A DNA stretch of 64,000 bases, taken from the NCBI RefSeq assembly GCF_019038395.1, contig NZ_JAGFXZ010000011.1, forward strand, positions 1-64,000, given 5' to 3'. The position numbers and the translations under genes were made by a program. Below the pieces are notes generated by a model that searched no databases, was not told where the DNA came from, and was given only the letters and a program-made list of their open reading frames with translations. Positions 19,712-28,337 of this stretch are shown piece by piece; within the stretch, counting starts at the first letter, position 1, and each line of letters starts with the position of its first letter. The DNA comes from Acinetobacter sp. BY419. Lineage in GTDB: Bacteria; Pseudomonadota; Gammaproteobacteria; Pseudomonadales; Moraxellaceae.

Positions 19712-20536
19712 ATGGATCTTTTACTGCTACTCAAAGCGGCCATCATGGGGATTATCGAAGGCATTACCGAATTTTTGCCGATTTCCAGTACTGGTCATTT
19801 GATTTTGGCATCAGAATTAATGAATTTCTGGACCAAGGAAAAGAGTGATGTATTCGTCATTGCGATCCAGATGGGGGCAATTGCCGCCGTTATTTATGAA
19901 TATTGGGCCCGTCTTTGGGGGGCAGCGACCGGGATTGTCAGCGGTGAGCCACAAGGGCGCCGTTTAGGTATTGGCCTGATTCTGGCCTCCATCCCGATTG
20001 TATTGATTGGTCTGACTCTGGGACAAACGGTCAAACAGTTTCTGTTTAATGATATTGCCATTGCCATTGGGCTGATTATTGGTGGTTTGATCATTATCTG
20101 GATTGAAAAGAATCCACCGCAAGTCCGTGTACATGAAGTAGAAGAGCTAAGCATTAAAGATGCCATCTGGATTGGTCTGATTCAGGTCCTGTCGCTAATT
20201 CCCGGTACCTCCCGTTCAGGTGCTACTATTATTGGTGCGATGTTCCTGGGGGTGTCACGTAAGGCAGCCACTGAATTCTCATTTTTTCTGGGTATTCCGG
20301 TGATCATTGGCGCAGGTCTGCTAGACCTTTATCAAAGCCATGATGTCTTGAATAGCACTGACGACTGGGCCGTGATTGGCGTCGGGACTCTGGTGTCCTT
20401 TATTTCGGCACTGATATTAATCCGTGCGCTGGTGGCCTATGTGGCCAAGCGCGACTTTATGATCTTTGCCTGGTATCGTATTGTTTCGGGTCTGCTGATT
20501 TTATTATTTGCCTATACAGGTTGGAAATTATGGTAA
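19712..20536 (+). CDS. uppP: Undecaprenyl-diphosphatase UppP (BacA)
   Basis: This integral membrane phosphatase recycles undecaprenyl pyrophosphate to the monophosphate carrier of cell-wall synthesis; overexpression gives bacitracin resistance. It has 274 residues and about eight membrane helices. The two active-site motifs [14 protein letters not shown] (residues about 15-28) and [10 protein letters not shown] (about 165) are intact. The stop overlaps the start of rsmJ by seven bases. Confidence 0.96.
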   Translation: MDLLLLLKAAIMGIIEGITEFLPISSTGHLILASELMNFWTKEKSDVFVIAIQMGAIAAVIYEYWARLWGAATGIVSGEPQGRRLGIGLILASIPIVLIGLTLGQTVKQFLFNDIAIAIGLIIGGLIIIWIEKNPPQVRVHEVEELSIKDAIWIGLIQVLSLIPGTSRSGATIIGAMFLGVSRKAATEFSFFLGIPVIIGAGLLDLYQSHDVLNSTDDWAVIGVGTLVSFISALILIRALVAYVAKRDFMIFAWYRIVSGLLILLFAYTGWKLW

Positions 20537-21351
20537 GCGCGATTCGCTTATATGCCGAATCTGAATATCAAGAGAAAGCACAGCACTTCGATGCTGTGCT
20601 TTCTTCTCGTGGGGTACAGGTTGAGATTGAAACCGTTGAAAAACTCAATGCACGTTTTTTCCGTTTAAATCCTGAACTGGCCCTTTGTGTAGATGCTGAC
20701 GGACTCTGGCTCTGTGCCAACGGCATGAAGATGCAACCAGACTGGCAAGCGGAAACCGGACGGTTAAAACGCGCTTCTTTAAAATCTGAAATGATTGCAC
20801 GTGCCTGTAATTTAGCTGAGAAACCAAGTTTGATTGATGCTACTGCAGGTCTTGGACATGACAGTCTGTTGATGGCACATTTAGGCGCTCAAGTCACTTT
20901 GGTTGAACGGCATCCGATTCTGTTTACCTTGCTTGAAGATACGCATACCCGTGCACAGTCTGATGCATTCCTGAGTCAAGTCGTATCACGGATTCAACTG
21001 GTCTTTTCAGATTCAGCCGATTATTTAAAACAGCAGGCCGAGCAGCAGCAGATTGTTGATGTGGTTTATCTTGATCCGATGTTCCCGCAGCGTGACCAAA
21101 ATCAGCAGGCAGTCAAAAAACAGGCGCAAGTGAAAAAACAGATGCAGTTGTTGCATATGTTGTTGCCTGAAGATGGTGAAATGGATCTGGGCGATAATCT
21201 TTTGGAACTGGCGCAAAAAATTGGCAAGCGCGTCGTGGTCAAACGTCCACGTCTGGCGGTATTTCTAGCAGGAAAAGAGCCTAATCATCAATGGCAAGGC
21301 GATGCTTGTCGCTTTGATGCGTATTTTCAGCATGAACTTGTAGCTGAATAA
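20530..21351 (+). CDS. rsmJ: 16S rRNA (guanine1516-N2)-methyltransferase RsmJ
   Basis: RsmJ is a SAM-dependent methyltransferase acting on G1516 of 16S rRNA. The 273-residue protein shows the SAM motif [14 protein letters not shown] at about residues 101-114 and the DPMFP motif ([10 protein letters not shown]) that stands in for the usual NPPY-type loop. The ATG at 20530 overlaps the end of uppP, indicating coupling. A TTG at 20521 is less likely. Confidence 0.93.
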   Translation: MVSAIRLYAESEYQEKAQHFDAVLSSRGVQVEIETVEKLNARFFRLNPELALCVDADGLWLCANGMKMQPDWQAETGRLKRASLKSEMIARACNLAEKPSLIDATAGLGHDSLLMAHLGAQVTLVERHPILFTLLEDTHTRAQSDAFLSQVVSRIQLVFSDSADYLKQQAEQQQIVDVVYLDPMFPQRDQNQQAVKKQAQVKKQMQLLHMLLPEDGEMDLGDNLLELAQKIGKRVVVKRPRLAVFLAGKEPNHQWQGDACRFDAYFQHELVAE

Positions 21352-21471
21352 GATAATGGCTTCTTTATTAAGCAAAGATTTGTTATATATTTAAAATTAG
21401 CATTGATTAAATACTTATCAAGCATAAACTTATTCAGCACATTAGCGAGCTACTCATCTCCTTGAAATCCT

Positions 21472-22854
21472 ATGATCGACTTTAAACCCTCCATTAATTT
21501 TTGGCACGATTTTAAGAGCAACCAAATTGCCGGGATGTGGTTATTTTTGGGATCTCGGCGTTCTTTGCAACTGGTTCGACCATCCATCCTGCAATTGGTG
21601 TTCTGGGGGATTCTGGGAGGCTGTGCCAACAGTTTGTTTAGCTGGCTCAGTTCAGGCCGTATGGGAGATTTTAACTCTCAAGGTCTGATCAGTTATGCAC
21701 TTTGGCCTTTTATTGCCCTGATTGTCGGTATTTTTCTGTCACAGCGGGTCAATAATCCACGCTTGATGCTGGTGCCCGCCTTGTTATGGCTGGTTTTAGA
21801 TACCCACATCATGCTGTTCCAGTGCCTGATCCAGTATCTGGGGGATCTGGATTATCTGCCTTATATCCTCTATGACTATATTCCAACGCTCTTTGTCATG
21901 CTGTTTGTCTGGCAAAGTCTGGCAGTGGTCTGGGTAATCTCGCGTGAATTAAAATGGCCGTGGTGGGAGCGTGCGCTGATTATGCTGGCGACCTTGTTTA
22001 CCCTGGTGGTCTGGCAGATTTCAGTCAAAGACCAGCCGATCTGGAAAGTCGAAGAAATTCCACCGAGTTTTGCCGAAGATGCATTTTATGCCCAGCCGGT
22101 TCTGCTGAATAAAGCTCTGGAGAATATTGAATACGGTGAGTTTGCACAATCGCACTGGTATTTCATGGGGGTGGCTGGAGCAAGCTATCAGGATGTATTT
22201 CATTCTGAAGTCGAGCGGATTAAAGAACAGTTTGATACCCGTTTTGGGACTTTTGGCCGATCTATTGCCTTGGTCAATCACCCGGCGACACGTACCACCG
22301 TACCGATTGCTTCCAGAACCAGTATGGAGATGGCACTGCGCCGTATGGGCCAGCAAATGAACCGTGAAAGTGATGTGTTATTTTTATATATGACCTCTCA
22401 TGGTTTGCCGAATGTATTTGAAATGGAAAATGCACCGCTGGATCTGGCACAGGTCGATCCAAAATGGTTGCGTGAGACGCTGGATGCATCAGGCATACGC
22501 TGGCGTGTGATTGTGATCTCGGCATGTTTTTCAGGCAGCTTTGCTTCCGCATTACAGAATGAGAATACCTTGGTGATTACGGCTTCAGCAGCCGACCGTC
22601 AGTCTTTTGGTTGTTCGAACGAAGCTGACTATACCTATTTTGGCCGTGCGTTTTTTGATGAAGCCATGCGTGAAAATAGCAGCTTGAAAACTGCTTTCGA
22701 ACAGACCAAAGCGACTGTAGCAAAATGGGAATCAGCTCAAGGCTTTGAATCTTCGGAACCACAATGGGTGATTGGCAAGAATATGGAATTGATGTTGCCA
22801 CAACTGGAGCAACGTTTATTTCCACAGAACAGTACGGCGACACTCTCCCCCTAG
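21472..22854 (+). CDS. Membrane-anchored C13-family (legumain-like) cysteine peptidase
   Basis: This 460-residue protein has an N-terminal membrane domain of about five hydrophobic segments (residues about 38-185) and a C-terminal clan CD peptidase domain (about 225-440). The dyad is visible as H310 in YMTSHG and C352 in ISACFSGSF, the pattern of legumain/caspase-fold enzymes. The domain should face the periplasm, since positive residues flank the last helix on the other side, but that topology is my inference. The substrate is unknown. The ribosome-binding site is poor. It is 120 bases after rsmJ and 47 before fghA, so it is probably monocistronic or loosely coupled. Confidence 0.82.
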   Translation: MIDFKPSINFWHDFKSNQIAGMWLFLGSRRSLQLVRPSILQLVFWGILGGCANSLFSWLSSGRMGDFNSQGLISYALWPFIALIVGIFLSQRVNNPRLMLVPALLWLVLDTHIMLFQCLIQYLGDLDYLPYILYDYIPTLFVMLFVWQSLAVVWVISRELKWPWWERALIMLATLFTLVVWQISVKDQPIWKVEEIPPSFAEDAFYAQPVLLNKALENIEYGEFAQSHWYFMGVAGASYQDVFHSEVERIKEQFDTRFGTFGRSIALVNHPATRTTVPIASRTSMEMALRRMGQQMNRESDVLFLYMTSHGLPNVFEMENAPLDLAQVDPKWLRETLDASGIRWRVIVISACFSGSFASALQNENTLVITASAADRQSFGCSNEADYTYFGRAFFDEAMRENSSLKTAFEQTKATVAKWESAQGFESSEPQWVIGKNMELMLPQLEQRLFPQNSTATLSP

Positions 22855-22901
22855 ATAGAGCAATGCCACTAAAAGATCGGCTGCAATAATAAGGAATAAC
22901 C

Positions 22902-23738
22902 ATGGAACTTATACAGAACAATAAAAGCTTTGAAGGTGAACAGCGTATTTATCGTTTTGATTCGCGCTGTCTTAAAACACCGACCAAGTTTGGAATTTAT
23001 CTGCCGCCTCAGGCCTTAGAAGGTCATAGCTGTCCTGCATTATTCTATCTGGCAGGTTTGACCTGTACCGAAGAAACCTTTGCCATCAAGGCACATGCCC
23101 AACGTCTGGCAGCACAATTAGGGCTGATTTTAATCACACCGGATACTTCGCCACGTGGTGAAGGCGTGGCAGAAGGTGACACTTGGGATATTGGTCAGGG
23201 AGCAGGCTTTTATATTAATGCCACCCAAGCGCCGTGGGCTAAACATTATCAGATGGAAAGTTTTATTGTCGATGAACTCTATGCACTGGTCACAGAAGAG
23301 TTCGTGATCCATCCTGGCAAAATCGGTATATTCGGTCACAGTATGGGCGGTCATGGTGCCTTGACCCTGGCATTTAAGTATCCGGAAAAATTCAAATCTG
23401 TTTCAGCCTTTGCACCCATTTGTGCACCGAGCCAGTGTCCTTGGGGAGACAAAGCATTTTCAAATTATTTGGGTGCTGAAAAAGAAGAATGGCTTAAACA
23501 TGATGCGACCGCTTTGGTTCAGGAGAAAGGTGCATTGTTCAATGATATTCTGATTGATCAGGGATTTTCGGATCAGTTCTATAGCCAGCTTAATCCGGCC
23601 TTGTTTCAGCAAGCCTGTGATGCTGTGAACCAGCCGCTGACTTTGCGTGAACATCAGGGTTACGATCATGGGTATTACTTTATTCAAAGTTTTGTGGATG
23701 AGCATTTGCAATTCCATGCCGTGCAATTACAATCCTGA
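22902..23738 (+). CDS. fghA: S-formylglutathione hydrolase FghA
   Basis: This alpha/beta-hydrolase (esterase D type) splits S-formylglutathione to formate and glutathione, the second step of glutathione-dependent formaldehyde detoxification. The 278 residues show the conserved LAGLTCTEETF, PDTSPRG and the nucleophile S147 in GHSMGGHGAL. The C-terminal HQGYDHGYYF carries the catalytic His. The partner alcohol dehydrogenase gene is not adjacent. AATAAGGAATAACC precedes the ATG. Confidence 0.95.
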   Translation: MELIQNNKSFEGEQRIYRFDSRCLKTPTKFGIYLPPQALEGHSCPALFYLAGLTCTEETFAIKAHAQRLAAQLGLILITPDTSPRGEGVAEGDTWDIGQGAGFYINATQAPWAKHYQMESFIVDELYALVTEEFVIHPGKIGIFGHSMGGHGALTLAFKYPEKFKSVSAFAPICAPSQCPWGDKAFSNYLGAEKEEWLKHDATALVQEKGALFNDILIDQGFSDQFYSQLNPALFQQACDAVNQPLTLREHQGYDHGYYFIQSFVDEHLQFHAVQLQS

Positions 23739-23754
23739 GTAGACTGATTTTTTG

Positions 23755-23802
23755 TTAAAAAGTCCTGCCATGCTTATATTCAGTCATCAGGGCTTTTTTA
23801 TA
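23755..23802. terminator. Bidirectional terminator between fghA and the DUF2218 gene
   Basis: AAAAAGTCCTG ... CAGGGCTTTTTT inverted repeat with a 22-base loop and A/T tracts on both sides. The minus-strand gene's stop (23787-23789) lies inside the structure, so its last codons form part of the stem. Confidence 0.7.
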
Positions 23803-24110
23803 TCTGTTCTGTGCCAGTTTGCGGTTAATTCGTCTTGTCCCATACGAATCAAATGATCCAGAACCACACTTTCGAGTTTATTCAGGTCCATGGATTCATC
23901 AGTGCTTTGAATCATTACCGTTAGATGATTTTCTTCCGGCGCAAGACTCACTTCCGCATTTGGAAAATGAATCAGAAAAGCCTGTCCAGTTTCATCAATA
24001 TTAAATTTATGTTTCCAGTGATTGGCCAGGCGTTTGGCAATGCGTGCGGCTTGTGGTGTCTGGATATGGGCAATACTTTTCATCATCATTCTTTTAAACT
24101 TTTTCATCAT
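23787..24110 (-). CDS. DUF2218 family protein
   Basis: This is a small cytoplasmic protein of about 107 residues. The core HIQTPQAARIAKRLANHWKH, the acidic strand region and VVLDHLIRMGQDELTANWHR match the DUF2218 family, whose function is unknown; some members sit near siderophore or iron-uptake genes. Several Met codons cluster at the N-terminus. The second ATG (24107) has the best spacing from AGGA, and starts near 24086 are also possible. It is convergent with fghA and divergent from rpe. Confidence 0.75.
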   Translation of the reverse strand: MMKKFKRMMMKSIAHIQTPQAARIAKRLANHWKHKFNIDETGQAFLIHFPNAEVSLAPEENHLTVMIQSTDESMDLNKLESVVLDHLIRMGQDELTANWHRTDIKKP

Positions 24111-24257
24111 GATCCTAGCACTTTAACTCAAGCACGGATGCCGTCATAAGCCTCAAAGCGTTACACAGCGTTTTAATCTTGCAACATCCAGGTCACAGTA
24201 GCCAGAGCGGATTTGATATAATGGGAAAAATCCAATTTCAACAAGCCAGGTTCTCCC

Positions 24258-24944
24258 ATGTCCAAGCCTTATTTAATTGCCCCTTCTATTTTGTCTGCTG
24301 ACTTTGCCCGTTTAGGTGAAGAAGTCGAGAATGTGCTGGAAGCAGGTGCAGACGTTGTTCATTTTGATGTCATGGATAACCATTATGTACCCAATCTGAC
24401 TTTTGGTGCAGGCGTTTGTAAGGCGTTAAAAAACTATGGCATCAAGGCGCCGATTGATGTGCATTTGATGGTGAAACCAGTCGATCGCATGATCGGAGAT
24501 TTTCTTGAAGCCGGTGCGGACATTATTACTTTTCATCCGGAAGCATCCGACCATATTGACCGCTCTTTACAGTTAATCAAATCAGGTGGTGCAAAAGCTG
24601 GCCTAGTATTTAACCCAGCAACACCGCTGCATTATCTGGACTATGTGCTAGATAAAGTAGATCAAATCCTGCTCATGAGCGTGAACCCTGGTTTTGGCGG
24701 TCAAAAATTTATTCCGATGACTTTGGATAAATTACGTCAAGCCCGTAAACTGATTGATGCTTCAGGTCGCGACATCCGTTTGGAAGTCGATGGGGGGGTC
24801 ACGCCAAGCAATATTCGTGAAATTGCTGCAGCTGGTGCGGATATGTTTGTGGCCGGATCCGCTATTTTTGGCAAACCAGATTATAAAGCTGTGATTGATG
24901 AAATGCGTCTAGAACTGTCTAGAGTAGGTCAGATCCAACTGTAA
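24258..24944 (+). CDS. rpe: Ribulose-phosphate 3-epimerase Rpe
   Basis: Rpe interconverts ribulose-5-phosphate and xylulose-5-phosphate in the pentose phosphate pathway. It is a TIM barrel of 228 residues. The conserved blocks [32 protein letters not shown] (metal-binding H and D), [10 protein letters not shown] and EVDGGV are intact. It stands alone; 625 bases of non-coding sequence follow. Confidence 0.97.
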   Translation: MSKPYLIAPSILSADFARLGEEVENVLEAGADVVHFDVMDNHYVPNLTFGAGVCKALKNYGIKAPIDVHLMVKPVDRMIGDFLEAGADIITFHPEASDHIDRSLQLIKSGGAKAGLVFNPATPLHYLDYVLDKVDQILLMSVNPGFGGQKFIPMTLDKLRQARKLIDASGRDIRLEVDGGVTPSNIREIAAAGADMFVAGSAIFGKPDYKAVIDEMRLELSRVGQIQL

Positions 24945-24970
24945 TCGCTAGAATGTAATATGCGCATAAA

Positions 24971-25042
24971 TATGTGGATAACTTTATGGATAAATGTGTA
25001 GATATCTATGTTGATAACCATATGGATATGTTGTATAAAATG
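24971..25042. repeat. 12-base periodic array with DnaA-box-like units
   Basis: Six successive 12-base units start at 24971, 24983, 24995, 25007, 25019 and 25031. The first is TATGTGGATAAC, then TTTATGGATAAA, TGTGTAGATATC, TATGTTGATAAC, CATATGGATATG and a decayed last one. The first contains TGTGGATAA, the exact complement of the DnaA box TTATCCACA (24973-24981). Units two and four carry one-mismatch versions (ATGGATAA, TGTTGATAA). Confidence 0.6.
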
Positions 25043-25086
25043 TAATCATTTGTAGCCTGGTTGATTGCGACTTAGACAATATTTGT

Positions 25087-25117
25087 ATAAAAGAACTCAT
25101 ATCGGGTTCTTTTTTAT
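25087..25117 (+). terminator. Probable terminator downstream of rpe
   Basis: AAAAGAAC / GTTCTTTT stem with a nine-base loop and a run of six T, 145 bases after the rpe stop. The stretch 25118-25475 between this and the guanidine-exporter leader is AT-rich and shows nothing further I can support. Confidence 0.65.
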
Positions 25118-25475
25118 CGCTTATAACCCTTGTATTTGGTGGTTGTTTATTCATCATGGGTTAATAATTCAGCCAGTTAAAAAGTGATCAATGTCTCGTG
25201 GGTTTATGTTTCATCATGTAATTTCTCCATGCCCTATTTAAATTTAATTGATGTGTATAACTTAATATTCTGAGCTAATTCTTATGTATTGTTGTGGATG
25301 AAATGCCCGATTATTGGAACTCTTTCTGACTTGTCATTTGCAACATCTAGCATAAGTATTGGCTTCATGAATGTCGTGAAGATTTAAGTAAGACAAGGTT
25401 AAGTTGTATCTCGAAAAGTCATCTTTTGTAAAAATAACCAGACTGCTGCAATGTGGTTTTATAAGATTTTCAGAA

Positions 25476-25546
25476 TTAGGAGGAACGAACTCCCTTGTGA
25501 ATGAGCTGTCGGTCTTCACAGGAAAAATCGTCAGGACGGCCTGACT
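25476..25546 (+). promoter_or_regulatory. Candidate guanidine-II (mini-ykkC) riboswitch upstream of gdx
   Basis: Guanidine-II riboswitches are two small hairpins with ACGR loops. The second hairpin is clear: GTCAGG-ACGG-CCTGAC at 25530-25545. A weaker first candidate, GGAG-GAACGAA-CTCC around 25479-25493, holds ACGA in the loop. The ribosome-binding site GGAGGAGGG starts 13 bases after hairpin two. The next gene is a Gdx-type exporter, a standard target of this riboswitch class. The first hairpin is imperfect, so this remains a candidate. Confidence 0.5.
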
Positions 25547-25570
25547 CTTATATAAAAGGAGGAGGGCTGC

Positions 25571-25888
25571 ATGGCCTGGATTGTACTTATTCTTGCAGGT
25601 GTTTTTGAAATCGTTTGGGCTTATTCGATGAAGCTGTCTGAGGGATTTACCAGATTAACCCCCAGTATTATTACCATTGTCTTCATGGTGCTGAGTTTCG
25701 CTTTACTTGCTTATGCGATGCGTACCTTGCCGCTAGGCACAGCCTATACCATCTGGACCGGAATTGGCGCAGTAGGCTCGTTTCTAGTCGGCATTCTGGT
25801 CTTGGGTGAACCCGCCACCGCGATGCGTATGCTGGCTGCGGTACTTATTATTTCTGGTCTGGTGCTGATGAAATTGTCATCTTCATAA
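25571..25888 (+). CDS. sugE: Guanidinium/quaternary ammonium exporter of the SMR family (Gdx/SugE)
   Basis: This small multidrug-resistance-fold protein has 105 residues and four membrane helices, and works as an antiparallel dimer. It belongs to the SugE/Gdx subgroup, which exports guanidinium in exchange for protons. The membrane Glu is E13 in GVFEIVWA. Gdx-type features are KLSEGFTRLTPS, LPLGTAYTIWTGIGAVGS and LGEPATAMR. A strong site (GGAGGAGGG) lies before the ATG and a candidate guanidine-II riboswitch before that. Confidence 0.92.
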   Translation: MAWIVLILAGVFEIVWAYSMKLSEGFTRLTPSIITIVFMVLSFALLAYAMRTLPLGTAYTIWTGIGAVGSFLVGILVLGEPATAMRMLAAVLIISGLVLMKLSSS

Positions 25889-25960
25889 TCTGTTTCACCT
25901 GCCTCGCTGAACTGAGCTAATATATAAAATGAACTCCAGTGCTTGGAATAGGGTGCGATC

Positions 25961-26443
25961 ATGAACTTAAGCTATGTTTATATGGATTCTCCGGTCGGAC
26001 AGTTGCAGCTGGTTGCACATGCGACAGCATTGGTTGCCGTACTATGGGATTGTGAAAAGCCGAGTCGGGTGAAACTGGCGACCTTGGTGGAAGATCCGCA
26101 GCATCCGGTATTGATTGAAACCAGAGGCCAGCTCCAGGAATATTTTGCCGGTCAGCGCGACATGTTTGAGCTGCCTTTAGACTTTGCAGGAACCGATTTT
26201 CAGAAAAAAGTCTGGCAGGCTTTGCTGGATATTCCTTATGGTCAAACCCGAAGTTATCGCGACATTGCTGTACAGATAGGAAATATCAAGGCCGTACGTG
26301 CCGTGGGGGCAGCCAACGGAAAAAATCCGATTTCGATTATTGCACCCTGTCACCGGGTCATTGGTAGCAGTGGCAAGCTGGTAGGATTTGCAGGGGGGTT
26401 AGATAAAAAAGAAATTCTGTTAAATATTGAGCGGACACATTAA
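25961..26443 (+). CDS. ogt: Methylated-DNA--[protein]-cysteine S-methyltransferase (Ogt type)
   Basis: This suicide DNA-repair protein moves O6-alkyl groups from guanine to its own cysteine. It has 160 residues. The acceptor is C130 in the invariant PCHRV motif (IIAPCHRVIG). The DNA-binding helix-turn-helix region TDFQKKVWQALLDIPYG and the arginine-finger segment RAVGAANGKNP are present. There is no AraC-type Ada domain, so it is an Ogt-like single-domain enzyme. RBS GGGTG lies 7 bases upstream. Confidence 0.94.
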   Translation: MNLSYVYMDSPVGQLQLVAHATALVAVLWDCEKPSRVKLATLVEDPQHPVLIETRGQLQEYFAGQRDMFELPLDFAGTDFQKKVWQALLDIPYGQTRSYRDIAVQIGNIKAVRAVGAANGKNPISIIAPCHRVIGSSGKLVGFAGGLDKKEILLNIERTH

Positions 26444-26477
26444 TATCTAAACATTGAAAAGAAATGAAAATTAGAAT

Positions 26478-27140
26478 ATGGAACATTCTACGATACAGCT
26501 ATTAAGTCCACTCTGGTCCAGTTTAGGGTGGATTCTTCTGCTTTTCTTTGGCGTGATGATTTTTAAATTATTCAAGCCATTTTTAAAAGGAAAATTAGGC
26601 GAGTTCGCGGTCAGCACCTATGTCAAACTGTATTTAAAAGGTCCTCAATACATTCTGCTCAATGATTTGACGCTTCCAGATGGAGCCGGTGCGACCACAC
26701 AAATCGATCATCTGTTATTAAGTCCTTACGGAATATTTGTGATTGAAACCAAAAACTATAAGGGCTGGATTTTTGGAAACGAGCGTCAAAAACAATGGAC
26801 CCAGAAAATTTATAAAAACAGTTATAAATTTCAAAATCCGGTTCATCAGAATTATAAGCACATAAAAGTATTAGAATCGCTTTTGGCAGATATTGTTAGG
26901 CCGGAGACATTGCACTCCGTGATTGTATTTATGCCAGATGCCGTGTTTAAAACACCGATGCCAAATTATGTGTTTCGCGGTGCAGCTTGGATCGACTATG
27001 TCAAAAGTTTTGATCAGCAGATAATTTCTGAAACGCAATTAAAACGGATACAACTACGCCTGGAAAAAGAAGTGTTAGAAAAATCCTGGAAAACCAATCG
27101 GGAACATGTGGAGAATTTAAAACAGCGCGAGCAGCCCTGA
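26478..27140 (+). CDS. NERD (nuclease-related) domain membrane protein
   Basis: This 220-residue protein has one N-terminal membrane helix (about 14-36) followed by a NERD domain at about 38-130. The domain carries GKLGEFAVSTYV, a TQIDHLLLSPYGIFVIE core and ETKNYKGWIFG, which keep the acidic and lysine residues of the endonuclease-like fold. The role of NERD proteins is largely unknown. The C-terminus is charged and helical. It follows ogt by 34 bases and may be co-transcribed. A bidirectional terminator follows. Confidence 0.85.
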   Translation: MEHSTIQLLSPLWSSLGWILLLFFGVMIFKLFKPFLKGKLGEFAVSTYVKLYLKGPQYILLNDLTLPDGAGATTQIDHLLLSPYGIFVIETKNYKGWIFGNERQKQWTQKIYKNSYKFQNPVHQNYKHIKVLESLLADIVRPETLHSVIVFMPDAVFKTPMPNYVFRGAAWIDYVKSFDQQIISETQLKRIQLRLEKEVLEKSWKTNREHVENLKQREQP

Positions 27141-27156
27141 AGTTATGTGCAGATTC

Positions 27157-27191
27157 ATAAAAAGCCTTTGAGTGATTCAAAGGCTTTTTTA
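27157..27191. terminator. Bidirectional terminator between the NERD gene and dusC
   Basis: AAAAAGCCTTTGA / TCAAAGGCTTTTT stem with a five-base loop and A/T tracts on both sides, ending next to the dusC stop. Confidence 0.88.
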
Positions 27192-27192
27192 T

Positions 27193-28128
27193 TTAACTAT
27201 TTGAGGCTTTCAGTTTTTCAGTAATCTCGGTCAAAACTTTAATTCGTTTTACTTCATCCCATAATGCTTTGGCTTCAGGATAATGCTTCGACATCATGCC
27301 CAGCCATTGTTTATAGCGACCGACCATGTTCATTTCTTTTTTATAAGATCCATTCAGGAAACGAACTTGTAAGCCTCGTAATTCATTCCAGTTCATCAAA
27401 GGCGCATCTGAATTTTGACGGATACATTGGGTCAGATCCGGTGTGGTCACTGCACCACGGCCAATCATCAGGTCTTCGCAACCAGACTCCAGACGGCACT
27501 GTTTGGCATCGGCATTGCTCCAGATTTCGCCATTGGCAATTACATTGATTTTGAGTGCTTCACGAATCGGTTGTAACTGATCCCAGAATGCGGGCGGGGT
27601 ATAGCCATCGGCCTTGGTGCGCGCATGTACCGTAACCCATGAAGCTCCTGCATCTTCAATGGCATGGGCATTTTCCAGCATGAAATTACGATCCATATAG
27701 CCGAGACGCATTTTGGCAGACACGGGAATATGTGCAGGAACGGCATCACGCACAGCTTTGACTAACTCATGCACGACTTCGGGTTCATCCAGCAGGACTG
27801 AACCGCCACGATGCCGATTGACGGTTTTAGCCGGACAGCCAAAATTCATATCAATCGCGGGTGCGCCCATGGCCGCTACTTTGGCGGCATTCGCTGCCAG
27901 CATCTCCGGATTATTTCCCAAAAACTGCACATGTACCGGTGTACCTGCTACCGTTTTGCCATCATTTAACAGTTCCGGACAGTAACTGTGATAAATATGA
28001 TCGGGCAGAATAGAGTCGGTGACACGGATAAACTCGGTCACGCACCAGTCAAAGCTACCTACGGATGTCAGCACATCACGCATAATCGGATCGGTTAAGC
28101 CTTCCATCGGAGCAAGCACAAGTTTCAA
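27193..28128 (-). CDS. dusC: tRNA-dihydrouridine(16) synthase DusC
   Basis: This FMN-dependent enzyme reduces U16 of tRNA. It has 311 residues. The catalytic cysteine is C98 in MNFGCPAKTVN, the same number as in E. coli DusC. The FMN-binding barrel motifs LAPMEGLTDPIMR, VSAKMRLGY, VHARTKADGY and IANGEIW are present. DusC-group features are CVTEFIRVTD near the N-terminus and the NRHRGGSVLL loop. It is convergent with the NERD gene and divergent from the methyltransferase. Confidence 0.95.
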   Translation of the reverse strand: MKLVLAPMEGLTDPIMRDVLTSVGSFDWCVTEFIRVTDSILPDHIYHSYCPELLNDGKTVAGTPVHVQFLGNNPEMLAANAAKVAAMGAPAIDMNFGCPAKTVNRHRGGSVLLDEPEVVHELVKAVRDAVPAHIPVSAKMRLGYMDRNFMLENAHAIEDAGASWVTVHARTKADGYTPPAFWDQLQPIREALKINVIANGEIWSNADAKQCRLESGCEDLMIGRGAVTTPDLTQCIRQNSDAPLMNWNELRGLQVRFLNGSYKKEMNMVGRYKQWLGMMSKHYPEAKALWDEVKRIKVLTEITEKLKASNS

Positions 28129-28337
28129 CGGTGCACACCTGTAAATTTAAAACGGTGTTATACGTTTTTTTGGTTTGAATGTCTAGGCCGTTTAAATTTC
28201 ACGCTTATAAAGGGGAGTAAGCGTGAGAATGAATTTAGTACATATCAACAGAGGAGCTATCTTCAGCACAATAAAATAATAGAATTTTAAATATTGATAG
28301 CTATATTGAAAAGAATAATAAATATTCAGGTAGCAGT

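Noticed and set aside
25334-25519. 61-codon minus-strand frame upstream of the SMR exporter
   Set aside because: It overlaps the candidate riboswitch, has no clear ribosome-binding site or family resemblance, and the region is AT-rich non-coding sequence.
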